A stretch of 9,293 nucleotides of DNA. It comes from Nitrosopumilales archaeon UBA218. Lineage in GTDB: Archaea; Thermoproteota; Nitrososphaeria; Nitrososphaerales; Nitrosopumilaceae. A program made the position numbers and the translations under genes. Under the pieces are notes generated by a model. It was not told where the DNA came from. It saw nothing but the letters and a program-made list of their open reading frames with translations, and made no database searches. Positions 1 through 6,216 of this stretch are shown in pieces. Position 1 is the first letter of the stretch, and each line of letters starts with the position of its first letter. The stretch is taken from assembly GCA_002499525.1 (NCBI GenBank), contig DAMC01000063.1, forward strand, positions 1-9,293, read 5' to 3'.

Positions 1-132
1 GAAAAAGGCCAAAGATGTATCCCATTAAAGGATCTACCTGCTCCGAGACACAGACCATCTTTTGACGGAATGATAATTGTAACCGAACGAGGAACAGCCA
101 CCAGAAGAATTACTAACAAAGGAACACTCTGA
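1..132 (+). CDS. C-terminal end of an unrecognised protein (partial)
   Basis: Frame 1 is open from the window edge and ends in TGA at 130-132, giving the last 43 residues of a protein whose start lies outside the window. The other two plus frames close earlier, at about 27 and 63. The tail is basic and arginine-rich (PAPRHRP around residues 15-21, TERGTATRR around 31-39), with a short hydrophobic strand (GMIIV) between. I do not recognise the family. An arginine/lysine-rich end fits a nucleic-acid-binding or ribosome-associated protein, but that is only a guess. There is a 73-nt gap before the next gene, which appears to have its own promoter. Confidence 0.5.
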   Translation, partial: EKGQRCIPLKDLPAPRHRPSFDGMIIVTERGTATRRITNKGTL

Positions 133-164
133 GCTCCACTGTTTGGGACTATCAATTCTGGAAA

Positions 165-181
165 TTGTATTTTCAATACAA
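165..181. promoter_or_regulatory. Perfect 7-bp inverted repeat at the expected TATA position
   Basis: TTGTATT (165-171) and AATACAA (175-181) are perfect reverse complements around a 3-nt spacer. The right arm and adjoining bases (about 175-182) are the best TATA-like stretch for the gene starting at 206, being about 27 bp upstream of its GTG. A symmetric site on the TATA box would suit a dimeric repressor. It could also be chance in AT-rich DNA, or the end signal of the upstream gene. Confidence 0.35.
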
Positions 182-205
182 ATATCATAAATTGCCAAAA
201 TCTAC

Positions 206-646
206 GTGAATCCTGAAAAAAAATTTGTTATAATAGCGTTAATAGCTGGATTTGTAGCCCTTGGAGGTATTGTATTATTTGCCGGCCAAGGTTATGTTAG
301 ACACGTACAATTATTCTATCCTGAAGAAATTAAACAAACACTAGAGTTTCGAAATATCAATGGTACAACAGTGGTTGTTGGAACGCTTGGAAATTCTGGT
401 ATTAATCCAGAGTTGATATCAAGAACAGAATTCTCTTACGTTCTAACGGTTGTGAATGCAGATACAAAGCCTCACTTGTTTTACATAGGAACTCTCGATC
501 TTAAAACAAAACCTTTGATGCCAGGAGAGTCTGACACGATTACTGTAAAAAGTAACAAAGAGGTAACTCTACAATATTACGATATTATAGATGGCAATCA
601 ATTACTTGGCACAATTCTGATAAAGAAAGTAACTCTAACAGAATAG
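206..646 (+). CDS. Membrane-anchored cupredoxin-like protein lacking copper ligands
   Basis: A 146-residue protein with one N-terminal membrane segment (about residues 7-27, FVIIALIAGFVALGGIVLF) after a short basic start, which places the rest outside the membrane. The remainder looks like a small beta sandwich. Residues 86-95 (DTKPHLFYIG), PGESDTI (106-112) and the end LQYYD...LLGTILI (122-139) follow the usual cupredoxin pattern P-H-x-F-x-I, PGES and YYC-x(n)-H-x(n)-M-x-GTI. His90 is kept, but the Cys is Asp126 and the His and Met of the last loop are replaced by Asn and Leu, so a type I copper site is not expected. The start is GTG. The stop is 1 nt from the dehydrogenase ATG, so the two are probably co-transcribed. 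The fold is inferred from motif spacing only; function is unknown. Confidence 0.6.
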   Translation: MNPEKKFVIIALIAGFVALGGIVLFAGQGYVRHVQLFYPEEIKQTLEFRNINGTTVVVGTLGNSGINPELISRTEFSYVLTVVNADTKPHLFYIGTLDLKTKPLMPGESDTITVKSNKEVTLQYYDIIDGNQLLGTILIKKVTLTE

Positions 647-647
647 G

Positions 648-1574
648 ATGATTTCGATTATTGGAGCTGGAAATGTAGGGTCTGCAATTGCATTTTTATG
701 CGGTACATCAGGGCTTGACGAAGTTGTTTTAATTAATAGAAATGAGAACAAAGCAATAGGTGAGGCTTTAGATATTTCCAATGCCATACCTGAAACCTCA
801 AAAGTCTCAATTAGGGGCACGTCTGATTACTCGGCGATAAAAAATTCCTCTGTTATAGTGATTACAGCCAGTGTGGGTAGTCACATTAACACAAGAAGTG
901 ACATCATGCTGGATCAATCAAAGATGATCTCAAACCTATCCCAACAAATATCGAAGTATTCACCTAATTCCAAAATTTTGATGGTCACGAATCCTGTTGA
1001 CATAATGACATATCTGTTACAAAAGCTAGGACGATTAAAATCACAAAATGTAATTGGCATTGCATCAAGTCTTGATTCCTCTCGGTTTCGATATATTCTG
1101 GCAAAACAATTTCATACTGTCCAGTCGGAGATACATGATGCCATGGTTCTAGGTGAGCATGATGACTCCATGGTACCAATATTCTCACAGGCAAAATATG
1201 GTAAAACACCAATAGAAGAGTTACTTACGGACAAACAAAAATCCCAGATAACCTCTGATGTCAGAGATTATTGGAAATCTCTACGCTATTTCAAGGGAAC
1301 TTCTGTTTTTGGAATAGCAAAAAAAACATTTGATGCACTAGAGAGCATAACTGAAAAAAAACCACTAGATACCATTGCATCCACATTGCTTGATGGACAA
1401 TACGGATTCAACAATATCTGCATGGGTGTACCTGTGACAATAAATGAAAATGGCATTTCAAAGATCCACCAAATTTCAATAAATGACACTGAAAAAGTTG
1501 AACTATCTAAATCTGCTAATGTAATTCAAGCTAACATTGACAAACTGAATAAATTTCTAAATTCTACACTGTGA
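648..1574 (+). CDS. mdh: Malate dehydrogenase, LDH-like type (possibly NADP-preferring)
   Basis: A 308-residue NAD(P)-dependent 2-hydroxyacid dehydrogenase of the lactate/malate family, expected in the cytoplasm interconverting malate and oxaloacetate. Visible motifs are the Rossmann GAGNVG (6-11), VTNPVD (113-118), LDSSRFR (142-148, substrate Arg) and GEHDDSMVP (169-177, catalytic His171 with the preceding Asp143 of the relay). Length is normal for the family. Two sites are unusual. The acidic residue ending strand 2, which binds the NAD ribose, is Asn30 followed by Arg31, as in NADP-using enzymes. The mobile loop reads SVGSHINTRSD (75-85): it keeps Arg83 but lacks the first Arg that normally selects malate. 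The gene follows the cupredoxin-like gene after 1 nt, and its last 11 bp overlap the minus-strand nuclease gene. The family is secure; exact substrate and cofactor are less so. Confidence 0.85.
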   Translation: MISIIGAGNVGSAIAFLCGTSGLDEVVLINRNENKAIGEALDISNAIPETSKVSIRGTSDYSAIKNSSVIVITASVGSHINTRSDIMLDQSKMISNLSQQISKYSPNSKILMVTNPVDIMTYLLQKLGRLKSQNVIGIASSLDSSRFRYILAKQFHTVQSEIHDAMVLGEHDDSMVPIFSQAKYGKTPIEELLTDKQKSQITSDVRDYWKSLRYFKGTSVFGIAKKTFDALESITEKKPLDTIASTLLDGQYGFNNICMGVPVTINENGISKIHQISINDTEKVELSKSANVIQANIDKLNKFLNSTL

Positions 1575-2379
1575 TTTGATTTGTTAACCGTTGCATCATC
1601 ACTAACCTCTTGATTGGAATCTTTGTTCTCTGGGCAAATTCGTAAATATCGATATCTATTAGGTCCTTGGCAATCATCATGTTGTTTTTAGCAAATAACT
1701 CCAATTCCTTTTTGTTCGGTCCCAATATGGTGATTGGATATAGTTTTTTTTCTTCAATCATCCTCTCTAAGCCCATTTGAGGAGGAAATCTCCAAGACAG
1801 TATCTTTTGCCCAATACATGTTGCATAAGTTATGGCCTCTGGCGAAACTTTTGTGTTGCAGACTAATATCTCATTATCAAATTTATCTGCAAGATCCAAA
1901 AACCTTGCATGCGTATACAATGATTCTTTGAGACCTGTATATCTTCCAGGAAAATTGTGATATTTACATTCAACAATCCATTTTTTTTCATCACTTGACT
2001 CTGCAACTAAATCTACCTCATGAATCACACATCTGCCCTGAATCTTTGATTCAATTGATCTAATTTTGTATCCATAATGTTTCAAAATCTGTCCCACATA
2101 ATTTTCAAAAGAAAATCCTGAAGGACCTAGTTTCATTATGGATTCTTTTAGTCTATACCTGTGTTTGATGGCTGGAGTTGCATTGTCTGTAAGTAGTCGG
2201 AGAACTATCTTGTAGATTTCCTTAGTAGTCATTCCATAACGGACCAATAGGCTTACTTTTTTTGCAATTCTTTGGGCAAGAACTTGATCAGCTCCTGCAC
2301 GAATACACGTGCTTATGACTTTGTTAGGATCAAATTCTGCCTTTTGCCCATTTGCCTTTGTGATGATGATTTTTTTCAA
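1564..2379 (-). CDS. ATP-cone domain fused to Mrr-like restriction endonuclease domain
   Basis: A 271-residue two-domain protein. Residues 3 to about 85 look like an ATP-cone, the nucleotide-sensing domain known from ribonucleotide reductases and NrdR (start IIITKANGQKAEFDPNKV, later GMTTKEIY and a basic helix KHRYRLKESI). Residues about 90-200 carry a PD-(D/E)xK nuclease core: Glu92 in FENYVGQIL, Asp123 in HEVDLV, and Glu137-Cys-Lys139 in IVECKYH, typical of Mrr_cat. The C-terminal 60 residues are helical and unassigned. Archaea carry this fusion as a chromosomal gene without a methylase, so a DNA repair or nucleotide-gated nuclease role is more likely than restriction; the substrate is unknown. 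The start is TTG, 3 nt after the thermosome stop, so it is probably translated from the thermosome transcript. Its end overlaps mdh tail-to-tail by 11 bp. Confidence 0.8.
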   Translation of the reverse strand: MKKIIITKANGQKAEFDPNKVISTCIRAGADQVLAQRIAKKVSLLVRYGMTTKEIYKIVLRLLTDNATPAIKHRYRLKESIMKLGPSGFSFENYVGQILKHYGYKIRSIESKIQGRCVIHEVDLVAESSDEKKWIVECKYHNFPGRYTGLKESLYTHARFLDLADKFDNEILVCNTKVSPEAITYATCIGQKILSWRFPPQMGLERMIEEKKLYPITILGPNKKELELFAKNNMMIAKDLIDIDIYEFAQRTKIPIKRLVMMQRLTNQITV

Positions 2380-2382
2380 AAA

Positions 2383-4020
2383 TTAATACATTCCAGGAGC
2401 CTGAGGTGGCATCTGGGGTTGAGGCGATGATCTGGATATTGCAACCACATTATCTATTCTCAAAATCATGTTTGCAGTCTCTGTTGCAGATTTAATGATC
2501 TGTTCTTTTACTTTAATTGGTTCTAGGACATCGATTTTTTCTATGTCGCCGATAATTCCATTCACAGCATCTACTCCGACATATTTCTGTCCCGCACTTT
2601 GTTTTGCCCTAAGTTGCGTAATTGCATCTATTGGATTCATACCAGAATTTCTTGCCAAAGAGATTGGAATTACTTCTAATGCCTCAGCAAATTTTTCCAC
2701 TGCTAGCTGCTCTCTACCTGATAACGATTGAGCCCAAACTCGAAGTTTTGCCGCTAAATATGCCTCCGGCGCTCCTCCCCCAGGAACAAAAAATGGTTTC
2801 TCAATGACATCTTTGACTACCATTAGTGCATCATGAATGGCTCTTTCTACCTCATCCACTACACGTTGTGAACCACCGCGGATCAAAAAAGTGACCGCCT
2901 TTGGATTTTTACAACCTTCCACATATGTCCAATTATCTTCTTCAATCTGTTTTTCCTCAACATTTTGTGCAAGACCCAGATCTTTTTCTGTGAGATCATC
3001 CACGTTCCCTACCACTCGGGCTCCAGTAGCCTTTGATAGTTTTGCCATGTCAGATTCCTTGATTCGTCTCACCGCCAAAATCCCAGCCTTTGCTAAATAA
3101 TGTTGAACTATGTCATCAATACCCTTTTGACAAAGAACAACATTGGAACCAGTTTTCCTAATTTTCTCTACCATCTCTTTTAGTATTTGATTCTCTTCTT
3201 CCATGAAAGATTTGATTTGGTTAGGAGTTGAGATATTGATCTTGGCTTCAAACTCGGTTTTTTCAATTTCAAGTGGAGCAGATATCAAAGCAATTTTTGC
3301 ATTCTGAATTTTTTTTGGCATATTATTATTGACAACTTCTTTATCTAGAACAATTCCGCTGATTAACTGACTATCGGAAATTGAACCTCCGGCCTTTTTT
3401 TCCACTTTGACATTTGTGATTGTCGCCCTGTATCCTCCATCTCTCTGCTCAATTATGGATAATATTGCATCTACTACAATTTTTGCCAGATCAGCTGCTT
3501 CGATAGCAACTAATTTGGTAAGCATTGAAGTTTTTGCGACCTTCTCCAATGTTTTTTTGTCGGACATATCTAATTTTTTTGAAATATCATCTAAAAACGA
3601 GATAGCCTTTTTTGCAGCTTTCTGATAACCGTCCGCAATTATTACTGGATGAATATCATTATCGATTAATCCCTCGGCTTTTTCAAGCAATGCACCTGCA
3701 ATTACAACCGCTGACGTAGTTCCATCACCAACCTCTGAGTCAGTAGCCTTGGCAACTTCGACCATCATCTTTGCAGCTGGATGTTGGACGTCGATTTCTT
3801 TGAGAATTGTCGCACCATCATTGGTTATGGTTATGTCACCAATCGAGTCTACCAACATTTTGTCCATTCCTCGAGGTCCTAAACTAGTGGAGATAATTTC
3901 CGCAACTAATTTTGCTGCATTAATGTTATTTTTCTGTGCGTCTTTACCCCTAGATTGTTTTGAACCCTCCTTTAGAACAATAACAGGAATTCCCTCTGAG
4001 GTAGTCTGAATAGAAGACAT
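2383..4020 (-). CDS. ths: Thermosome subunit (group II chaperonin)
   Basis: A 545-residue archaeal group II chaperonin subunit, full length for the family. These form double-ring ATP-driven folding complexes in the cytosol with a built-in lid. Diagnostic motifs are TSLGPRGMDKML (45-56), NDGATILKEIDVQHPAAK (67-84) and the nucleotide-binding VGDGTTS (97-103) in the equatorial domain. The apical domain runs through the middle, and the second equatorial part carries FFVPGGGAPE and GMNPIDAI. The C-terminus is rich in proline, glutamine and methionine and ends PGMY, in place of the GGM-rich tail of many archaeal subunits. The start is ATG, with a TATA-like box centred about 26 bp upstream, so the mRNA may be leaderless. 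An ATP-cone nuclease follows after 3 nt. No second subunit gene lies in the window, so ring composition cannot be judged. Confidence 0.97.
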   Translation of the reverse strand: MSSIQTTSEGIPVIVLKEGSKQSRGKDAQKNNINAAKLVAEIISTSLGPRGMDKMLVDSIGDITITNDGATILKEIDVQHPAAKMMVEVAKATDSEVGDGTTSAVVIAGALLEKAEGLIDNDIHPVIIADGYQKAAKKAISFLDDISKKLDMSDKKTLEKVAKTSMLTKLVAIEAADLAKIVVDAILSIIEQRDGGYRATITNVKVEKKAGGSISDSQLISGIVLDKEVVNNNMPKKIQNAKIALISAPLEIEKTEFEAKINISTPNQIKSFMEEENQILKEMVEKIRKTGSNVVLCQKGIDDIVQHYLAKAGILAVRRIKESDMAKLSKATGARVVGNVDDLTEKDLGLAQNVEEKQIEEDNWTYVEGCKNPKAVTFLIRGGSQRVVDEVERAIHDALMVVKDVIEKPFFVPGGGAPEAYLAAKLRVWAQSLSGREQLAVEKFAEALEVIPISLARNSGMNPIDAITQLRAKQSAGQKYVGVDAVNGIIGDIEKIDVLEPIKVKEQIIKSATETANMILRIDNVVAISRSSPQPQMPPQAPGMY

Positions 4021-4042
4021 TGATTATGTCTCTGAAAAATTG

Positions 4043-4050
4043 TATTTATT
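4043..4050 (-). promoter_or_regulatory. TATA box of the thermosome gene
   Basis: On the minus strand this reads AATAAATA and is centred about 26 bp upstream of the thermosome ATG. Archaeal transcription normally starts about 25 bp after the TATA centre, which would put the start at or next to the ATG and make the message leaderless. The GATAAT/8-nt/TATA arrangement of the stress-gene promoters further right is not present here, although GATAAT does occur farther upstream (minus strand, 4085-4090). Confidence 0.55.
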
Positions 4051-4211
4051 GAATGAAGACAAATTTCAGGCTTGATAACTTGGGATTATCAAAAATGAAA
4101 ATTGTGTTATCTCTGTATATAGTTAAATTACAGTTTCTTACTATTGTCCAAAAATTTGTTTTGCATTGAAACCAAGGACGAATTTTTGCACTTCAGACTA
4201 GTGATGATTAT

Positions 4212-4388
4212 TTGAAAGTCATAAAACAGAAAAGAAGTGGAACTGACGTTCGCAGAATTACTATAATTCTTGATGAAGAATTAGAGGGTAATCTGAGAAA
4301 AATTCAAGCTGAACTGATTAAAAAAACAAATCGTTCAAAGAGCTTCTCTCAAGTCATCAACGATCTCCTCAAGAAATCACTCAAGTAA
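4212..4388 (+). CDS. Small ribbon-helix-helix (CopG/MetJ-like) protein
   Basis: A 58-residue frame that is easily missed because it is short and starts with TTG. It reads MKVIKQKRSGTDVRRITIIL, then DEELEGNLRKIQAELIKK, then TNRSKSFSQVINDLLKKSLK. A basic strand (RRITIIL, about 14-20) is followed by helix A (DEELEGNLRKIQAEL), a turn with Ser/Arg, and helix B (FSQVINDLLKKSL), which is the order of ribbon-helix-helix DNA-binding proteins. These bind as dimers with the strand in the major groove. An in-frame stop at 4167-4169 limits the start; TTG at 4212 is the only standard start codon between that stop and the conserved core. A weak TATA-like GAATTTTT (4180-4187) fits a leaderless start. The gene stands alone between the thermosome and the metal transporter, so it could be a local regulator or an unpaired antitoxin-like protein; the target is unknown. 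Confidence 0.7.
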   Translation: MKVIKQKRSGTDVRRITIILDEELEGNLRKIQAELIKKTNRSKSFSQVINDLLKKSLK

Positions 4389-4406
4389 TCAATTTCATAT
4401 TCTAAA

Positions 4407-4435
4407 CTAATCTAGATAAAAAATTATCAGATTAG
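4407..4435. repeat. Inverted repeat downstream of the RHH gene
   Basis: CTAATCT (4407-4413) and AGATTAG (4429-4435) are perfect 7-bp inverted arms around a 15-nt AT-rich loop, starting 19 nt after the stop of the small RHH gene. It could mark the transcript end or be an operator for the RHH protein. Low-complexity AT-rich sequence makes chance occurrence possible. Confidence 0.3.
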
Positions 4436-4536
4436 ATGGAATTTTTAATTGTCAAACTAACAATCTCATCTTTCCAAATTATCATATTTGATTTTTTTCT
4501 GTTCATTATTAATCTGATTATTAAAAATGTTAATTA

Positions 4537-5220
4537 TTGAAATGGCATTTTGAAGATTTTATCTATGGTGCATTTGATGGCTCAGTCACTACCTTTGCAG
4601 TTGTAGCAGGAGCAATTGGAGCTTCACTTCCCATAATGGTTGTCGTAATCTTGGGATTTGCTAATTTGTTTGCTGATGGATTTTCTATGGCCGTCGGAAA
4701 TTATCAGTCAGTGAAAGCTAGAATTGAATTTATACAAAAAGAGCGAAAACGTGAGGAATGGGAAATTGATAATATGGAAGAATCTGAAAAACAAGAAATT
4801 CGGGAGATTTATCAAAAAAAGGGATTCACTTCTGAACTATTGGATGAGATTGTCAAGGTAATTACATCTAGAAGAAAAGTCTGGATAGATACGATGATGA
4901 AAGAAGAACTAGGATTAATCGAGGATGAAAGAAAACCTCTTGACACTGCATCAAGTACTATGTTTGGCTTCATAACTATTGGAATTATTCCTTTAATCCC
5001 TTTCTTATTCGTCTATCTGGTTGGAATAACTCAAAAATCGGTAGGCTCTGCCGATTCGATCATATTTACTAGTGTGGCGTTTTTTTTGATCGGAATAATC
5101 AAAGGTAAAATTGTAAAAAAACCATTACTTCGTTCGGGTCTTATGACATTGCTCATCGGGGGGCTTGCAGCAACGGTTGCCTATCTAATAGGACTCTTGC
5201 TAAGCAACTTAATCACGTAG
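4537..5220 (+). CDS. VIT1/CCC1-family Fe2+/Mn2+ transporter
   Basis: A 227-residue membrane protein of the VIT1/CCC1 family, which moves Fe2+ or Mn2+ out of the cytosol, probably by proton exchange. Five hydrophobic segments lie at about 13-32, 35-54, 140-162, 172-190 and 203-224. The first two hold the family signature: FDGSVTTFAVVAGAIGAS (13-30) and LGFANLFADGFSMAVGNY (39-56). Between segments 2 and 3 a charged cytosolic helical part (about 57-135) is rich in Glu (EEWE, MEESEKQE, MMKEELGL), as in the plant protein whose Glu and Met residues bind metal. The start is TTG, just after an in-frame stop (TAA 4531-4533). A TATA-like stretch at 4505-4513 fits a leaderless mRNA. The stop overlaps the end of the CBS gene by 8 bp. 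Metal specificity cannot be told from sequence. Confidence 0.9.
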   Translation: MKWHFEDFIYGAFDGSVTTFAVVAGAIGASLPIMVVVILGFANLFADGFSMAVGNYQSVKARIEFIQKERKREEWEIDNMEESEKQEIREIYQKKGFTSELLDEIVKVITSRRKVWIDTMMKEELGLIEDERKPLDTASSTMFGFITIGIIPLIPFLFVYLVGITQKSVGSADSIIFTSVAFFLIGIIKGKIVKKPLLRSGLMTLLIGGLAATVAYLIGLLLSNLIT

Positions 5221-5698
5221 ATACAGTATACTCGTCATAGATCTTGGTTAATGCATGGAAATACATTTTCCTTGTGTCCTCTCTATTGCAAACAGTATAG
5301 AGTTTTACAAAATCACTGACGCTTACTATTCCCATCAATTCATCCTCGTCAAGAACTGGCAGTCTTCGTATTTTTCTTGCGTACATCAGATCGGCGGCTG
5401 TCCATACCTCATCATCAGATCTGATGTGAACAAGTGGTGATGACATAACCTGCTTTACTTTGGTATGAATTGGGTATGCATGTGCAGCTATTGTTATGGC
5501 GAAATCTCTATCTGTCATAATACCAATTGGCACGTTACTTTCAGTCACTATCACAGAACCTACCATTGCTTTTTCCATCATCTTTGCAGCTTCGTTTACT
5601 GTAGATGACGAATCAACCGTTACCAATGACTTGGTCATTATATCTTTGACAAGAATTAGTGGTTGTGTCTGTGCCAACACATCTTCAAAATAAATCAA
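5213..5698 (-). CDS. Two-CBS-domain protein
   Basis: A 161-residue protein made almost wholly of a CBS pair (Bateman module): CBS1 about residues 20-69 (DIMTKSLVTVD ... GIMTDRDFA), CBS2 about 84-132 (VMSSPLVHIRSDD ... GIVSVSDFV). Such pairs bind adenosine-type nucleotides (AMP, ATP, SAM) and act as energy sensors for partner proteins. No other domain is fused, so it must work through a partner. The longest frame starts with TTG at 5698, but the TATA-like CTATTATA (5707-5700) lies only 2 nt from it. The promoter fits a leaderless start at GTG 5680 or TTG 5677 better, which would remove 6 or 7 residues and no part of the domain. It is divergent from the Usp operon and shares promoter elements with it. 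Its 3' end overlaps the transporter gene by 8 bp. Confidence 0.9.
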   Translation of the reverse strand: MIYFEDVLAQTQPLILVKDIMTKSLVTVDSSSTVNEAAKMMEKAMVGSVIVTESNVPIGIMTDRDFAITIAAHAYPIHTKVKQVMSSPLVHIRSDDEVWTAADLMYARKIRRLPVLDEDELMGIVSVSDFVKLYTVCNREDTRKMYFHALTKIYDEYTVST

Positions 5699-5699
5699 T

Positions 5700-5724
5700 T
5701 ATAATAGATCAAAAGCGAATTATC
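5700..5724 (-). promoter_or_regulatory. GATAAT/TATA promoter of the two-CBS gene
   Basis: On the minus strand: GATAATTCG (5724-5716), 8 nt, then CTATTATA (5707-5700). The same order and the same 8-nt spacing occur in three other promoters in the window. Immediately upstream lies TGATTTTCAGCGTT (5738-5725), which with GATAAT forms a 20-nt block found again, with one mismatch, before the candidate RNA. The TATA position predicts transcription start near 5678. Confidence 0.55.
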
Positions 5725-5743
5725 AACGCTGAAAATCAAATCA

Positions 5744-5768
5744 GATAATCATCACGTGTTTTTAATTT
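5744..5768 (+). promoter_or_regulatory. GATAAT/TATA promoter of the Usp-CBS-PRTase operon
   Basis: GATAATCAT (5744-5752), 8 nt, then TTTAATTT (5761-5768), centred about 29 bp before the TTG start at 5794. The two boxes match the promoter of the candidate RNA at 8704-8728 exactly, including spacing. The position of the GATAAT box, about 17 nt upstream of the TATA box, is beyond the usual BRE and suggests an activator site. Confidence 0.6.
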
Positions 5769-5793
5769 ACTGAAAATACTGTAACAAAGTAAC

Positions 5794-6216
5794 TTGTCAC
5801 AACTCAAAAACATACTAGTTGCACTTGATGGGTCTAATGCTTCTTCTAGAGCATTAGATTATGCAATCAATCTTGCTAGACAAAGCCAAGGCACTATTAC
5901 TGGAGTATTTGTTATTCCAATGATTTCTGTAAATGTGGCAAAACCCAAGTCAAAGCTTGCCAAGGCGTTTACTGAGGGTGGAAAAAAAATCCTATCTAAT
6001 GCCAAACTTAGATGTGCTAAAAATGGTGTACTGTTCTATGAGAAATTACTTTGTGGAAATGAAGGATTCAAACTAGTATCGTTTTCAAAGAACAAAAAAG
6101 CTGACATGATAATCATGGGTTCGCGTGGTAGAAGCAATATCAAAGAAATCTTTCTAGGAAGTGTATCACACTATGTGGCACACAAATCGCCGATTCCGGT
6201 GCTGATAGTTAAATAG
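5794..6216 (+). CDS. Universal stress protein (UspA family), operon gene 1
   Basis: A 140-residue single-domain Usp. It begins KNILVALDGS (5-14), with the conserved Asp12 that contacts adenine, and ends with the ATP-binding pattern G-2x-G-9x-G-S (Gly109, Gly112, Gly122-Ser123) followed by the last strand PIPVLIVK. It is therefore predicted to bind ATP, as in the MJ0577 type, and to be cytosolic and dimeric. The TTG start lies directly before the conserved strand, and a promoter with boxes at 5744-5768 places transcription start close to it. Its TAG shares one base with the GTG of the four-CBS gene, which suggests translational coupling. Usp proteins respond to starvation and stress, but their molecular output is mostly unknown. 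Confidence 0.92.
   Translation: MSQLKNILVALDGSNASSRALDYAINLARQSQGTITGVFVIPMISVNVAKPKSKLAKAFTEGGKKILSNAKLRCAKNGVLFYEKLLCGNEGFKLVSFSKNKKADMIIMGSRGRSNIKEIFLGSVSHYVAHKSPIPVLIVK

Noticed and set aside
985..1212. 75-codon minus-strand frame inside mdh
   Set aside because: Lies wholly opposite conserved dehydrogenase motifs, with no promoter or recognisable domain.
2468..4009. Several open frames of 60-90 codons on the plus strand opposite the thermosome
   Set aside because: They are antisense to a strongly conserved coding gene, overlap each other and resemble no family; shadows of thermosome codon use.
4082..4090. GATAAT box upstream of the thermosome (minus strand)
   Set aside because: It is about 31 nt from the thermosome TATA box, not 8, so it does not match the promoter layout.
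4095..4169. 24-codon frame starting ATG upstream of the RHH gene, in the same reading frame
   Set aside because: Ends at TGA 4167, has no domain, and joining it to the RHH frame would need stop-codon read-through.
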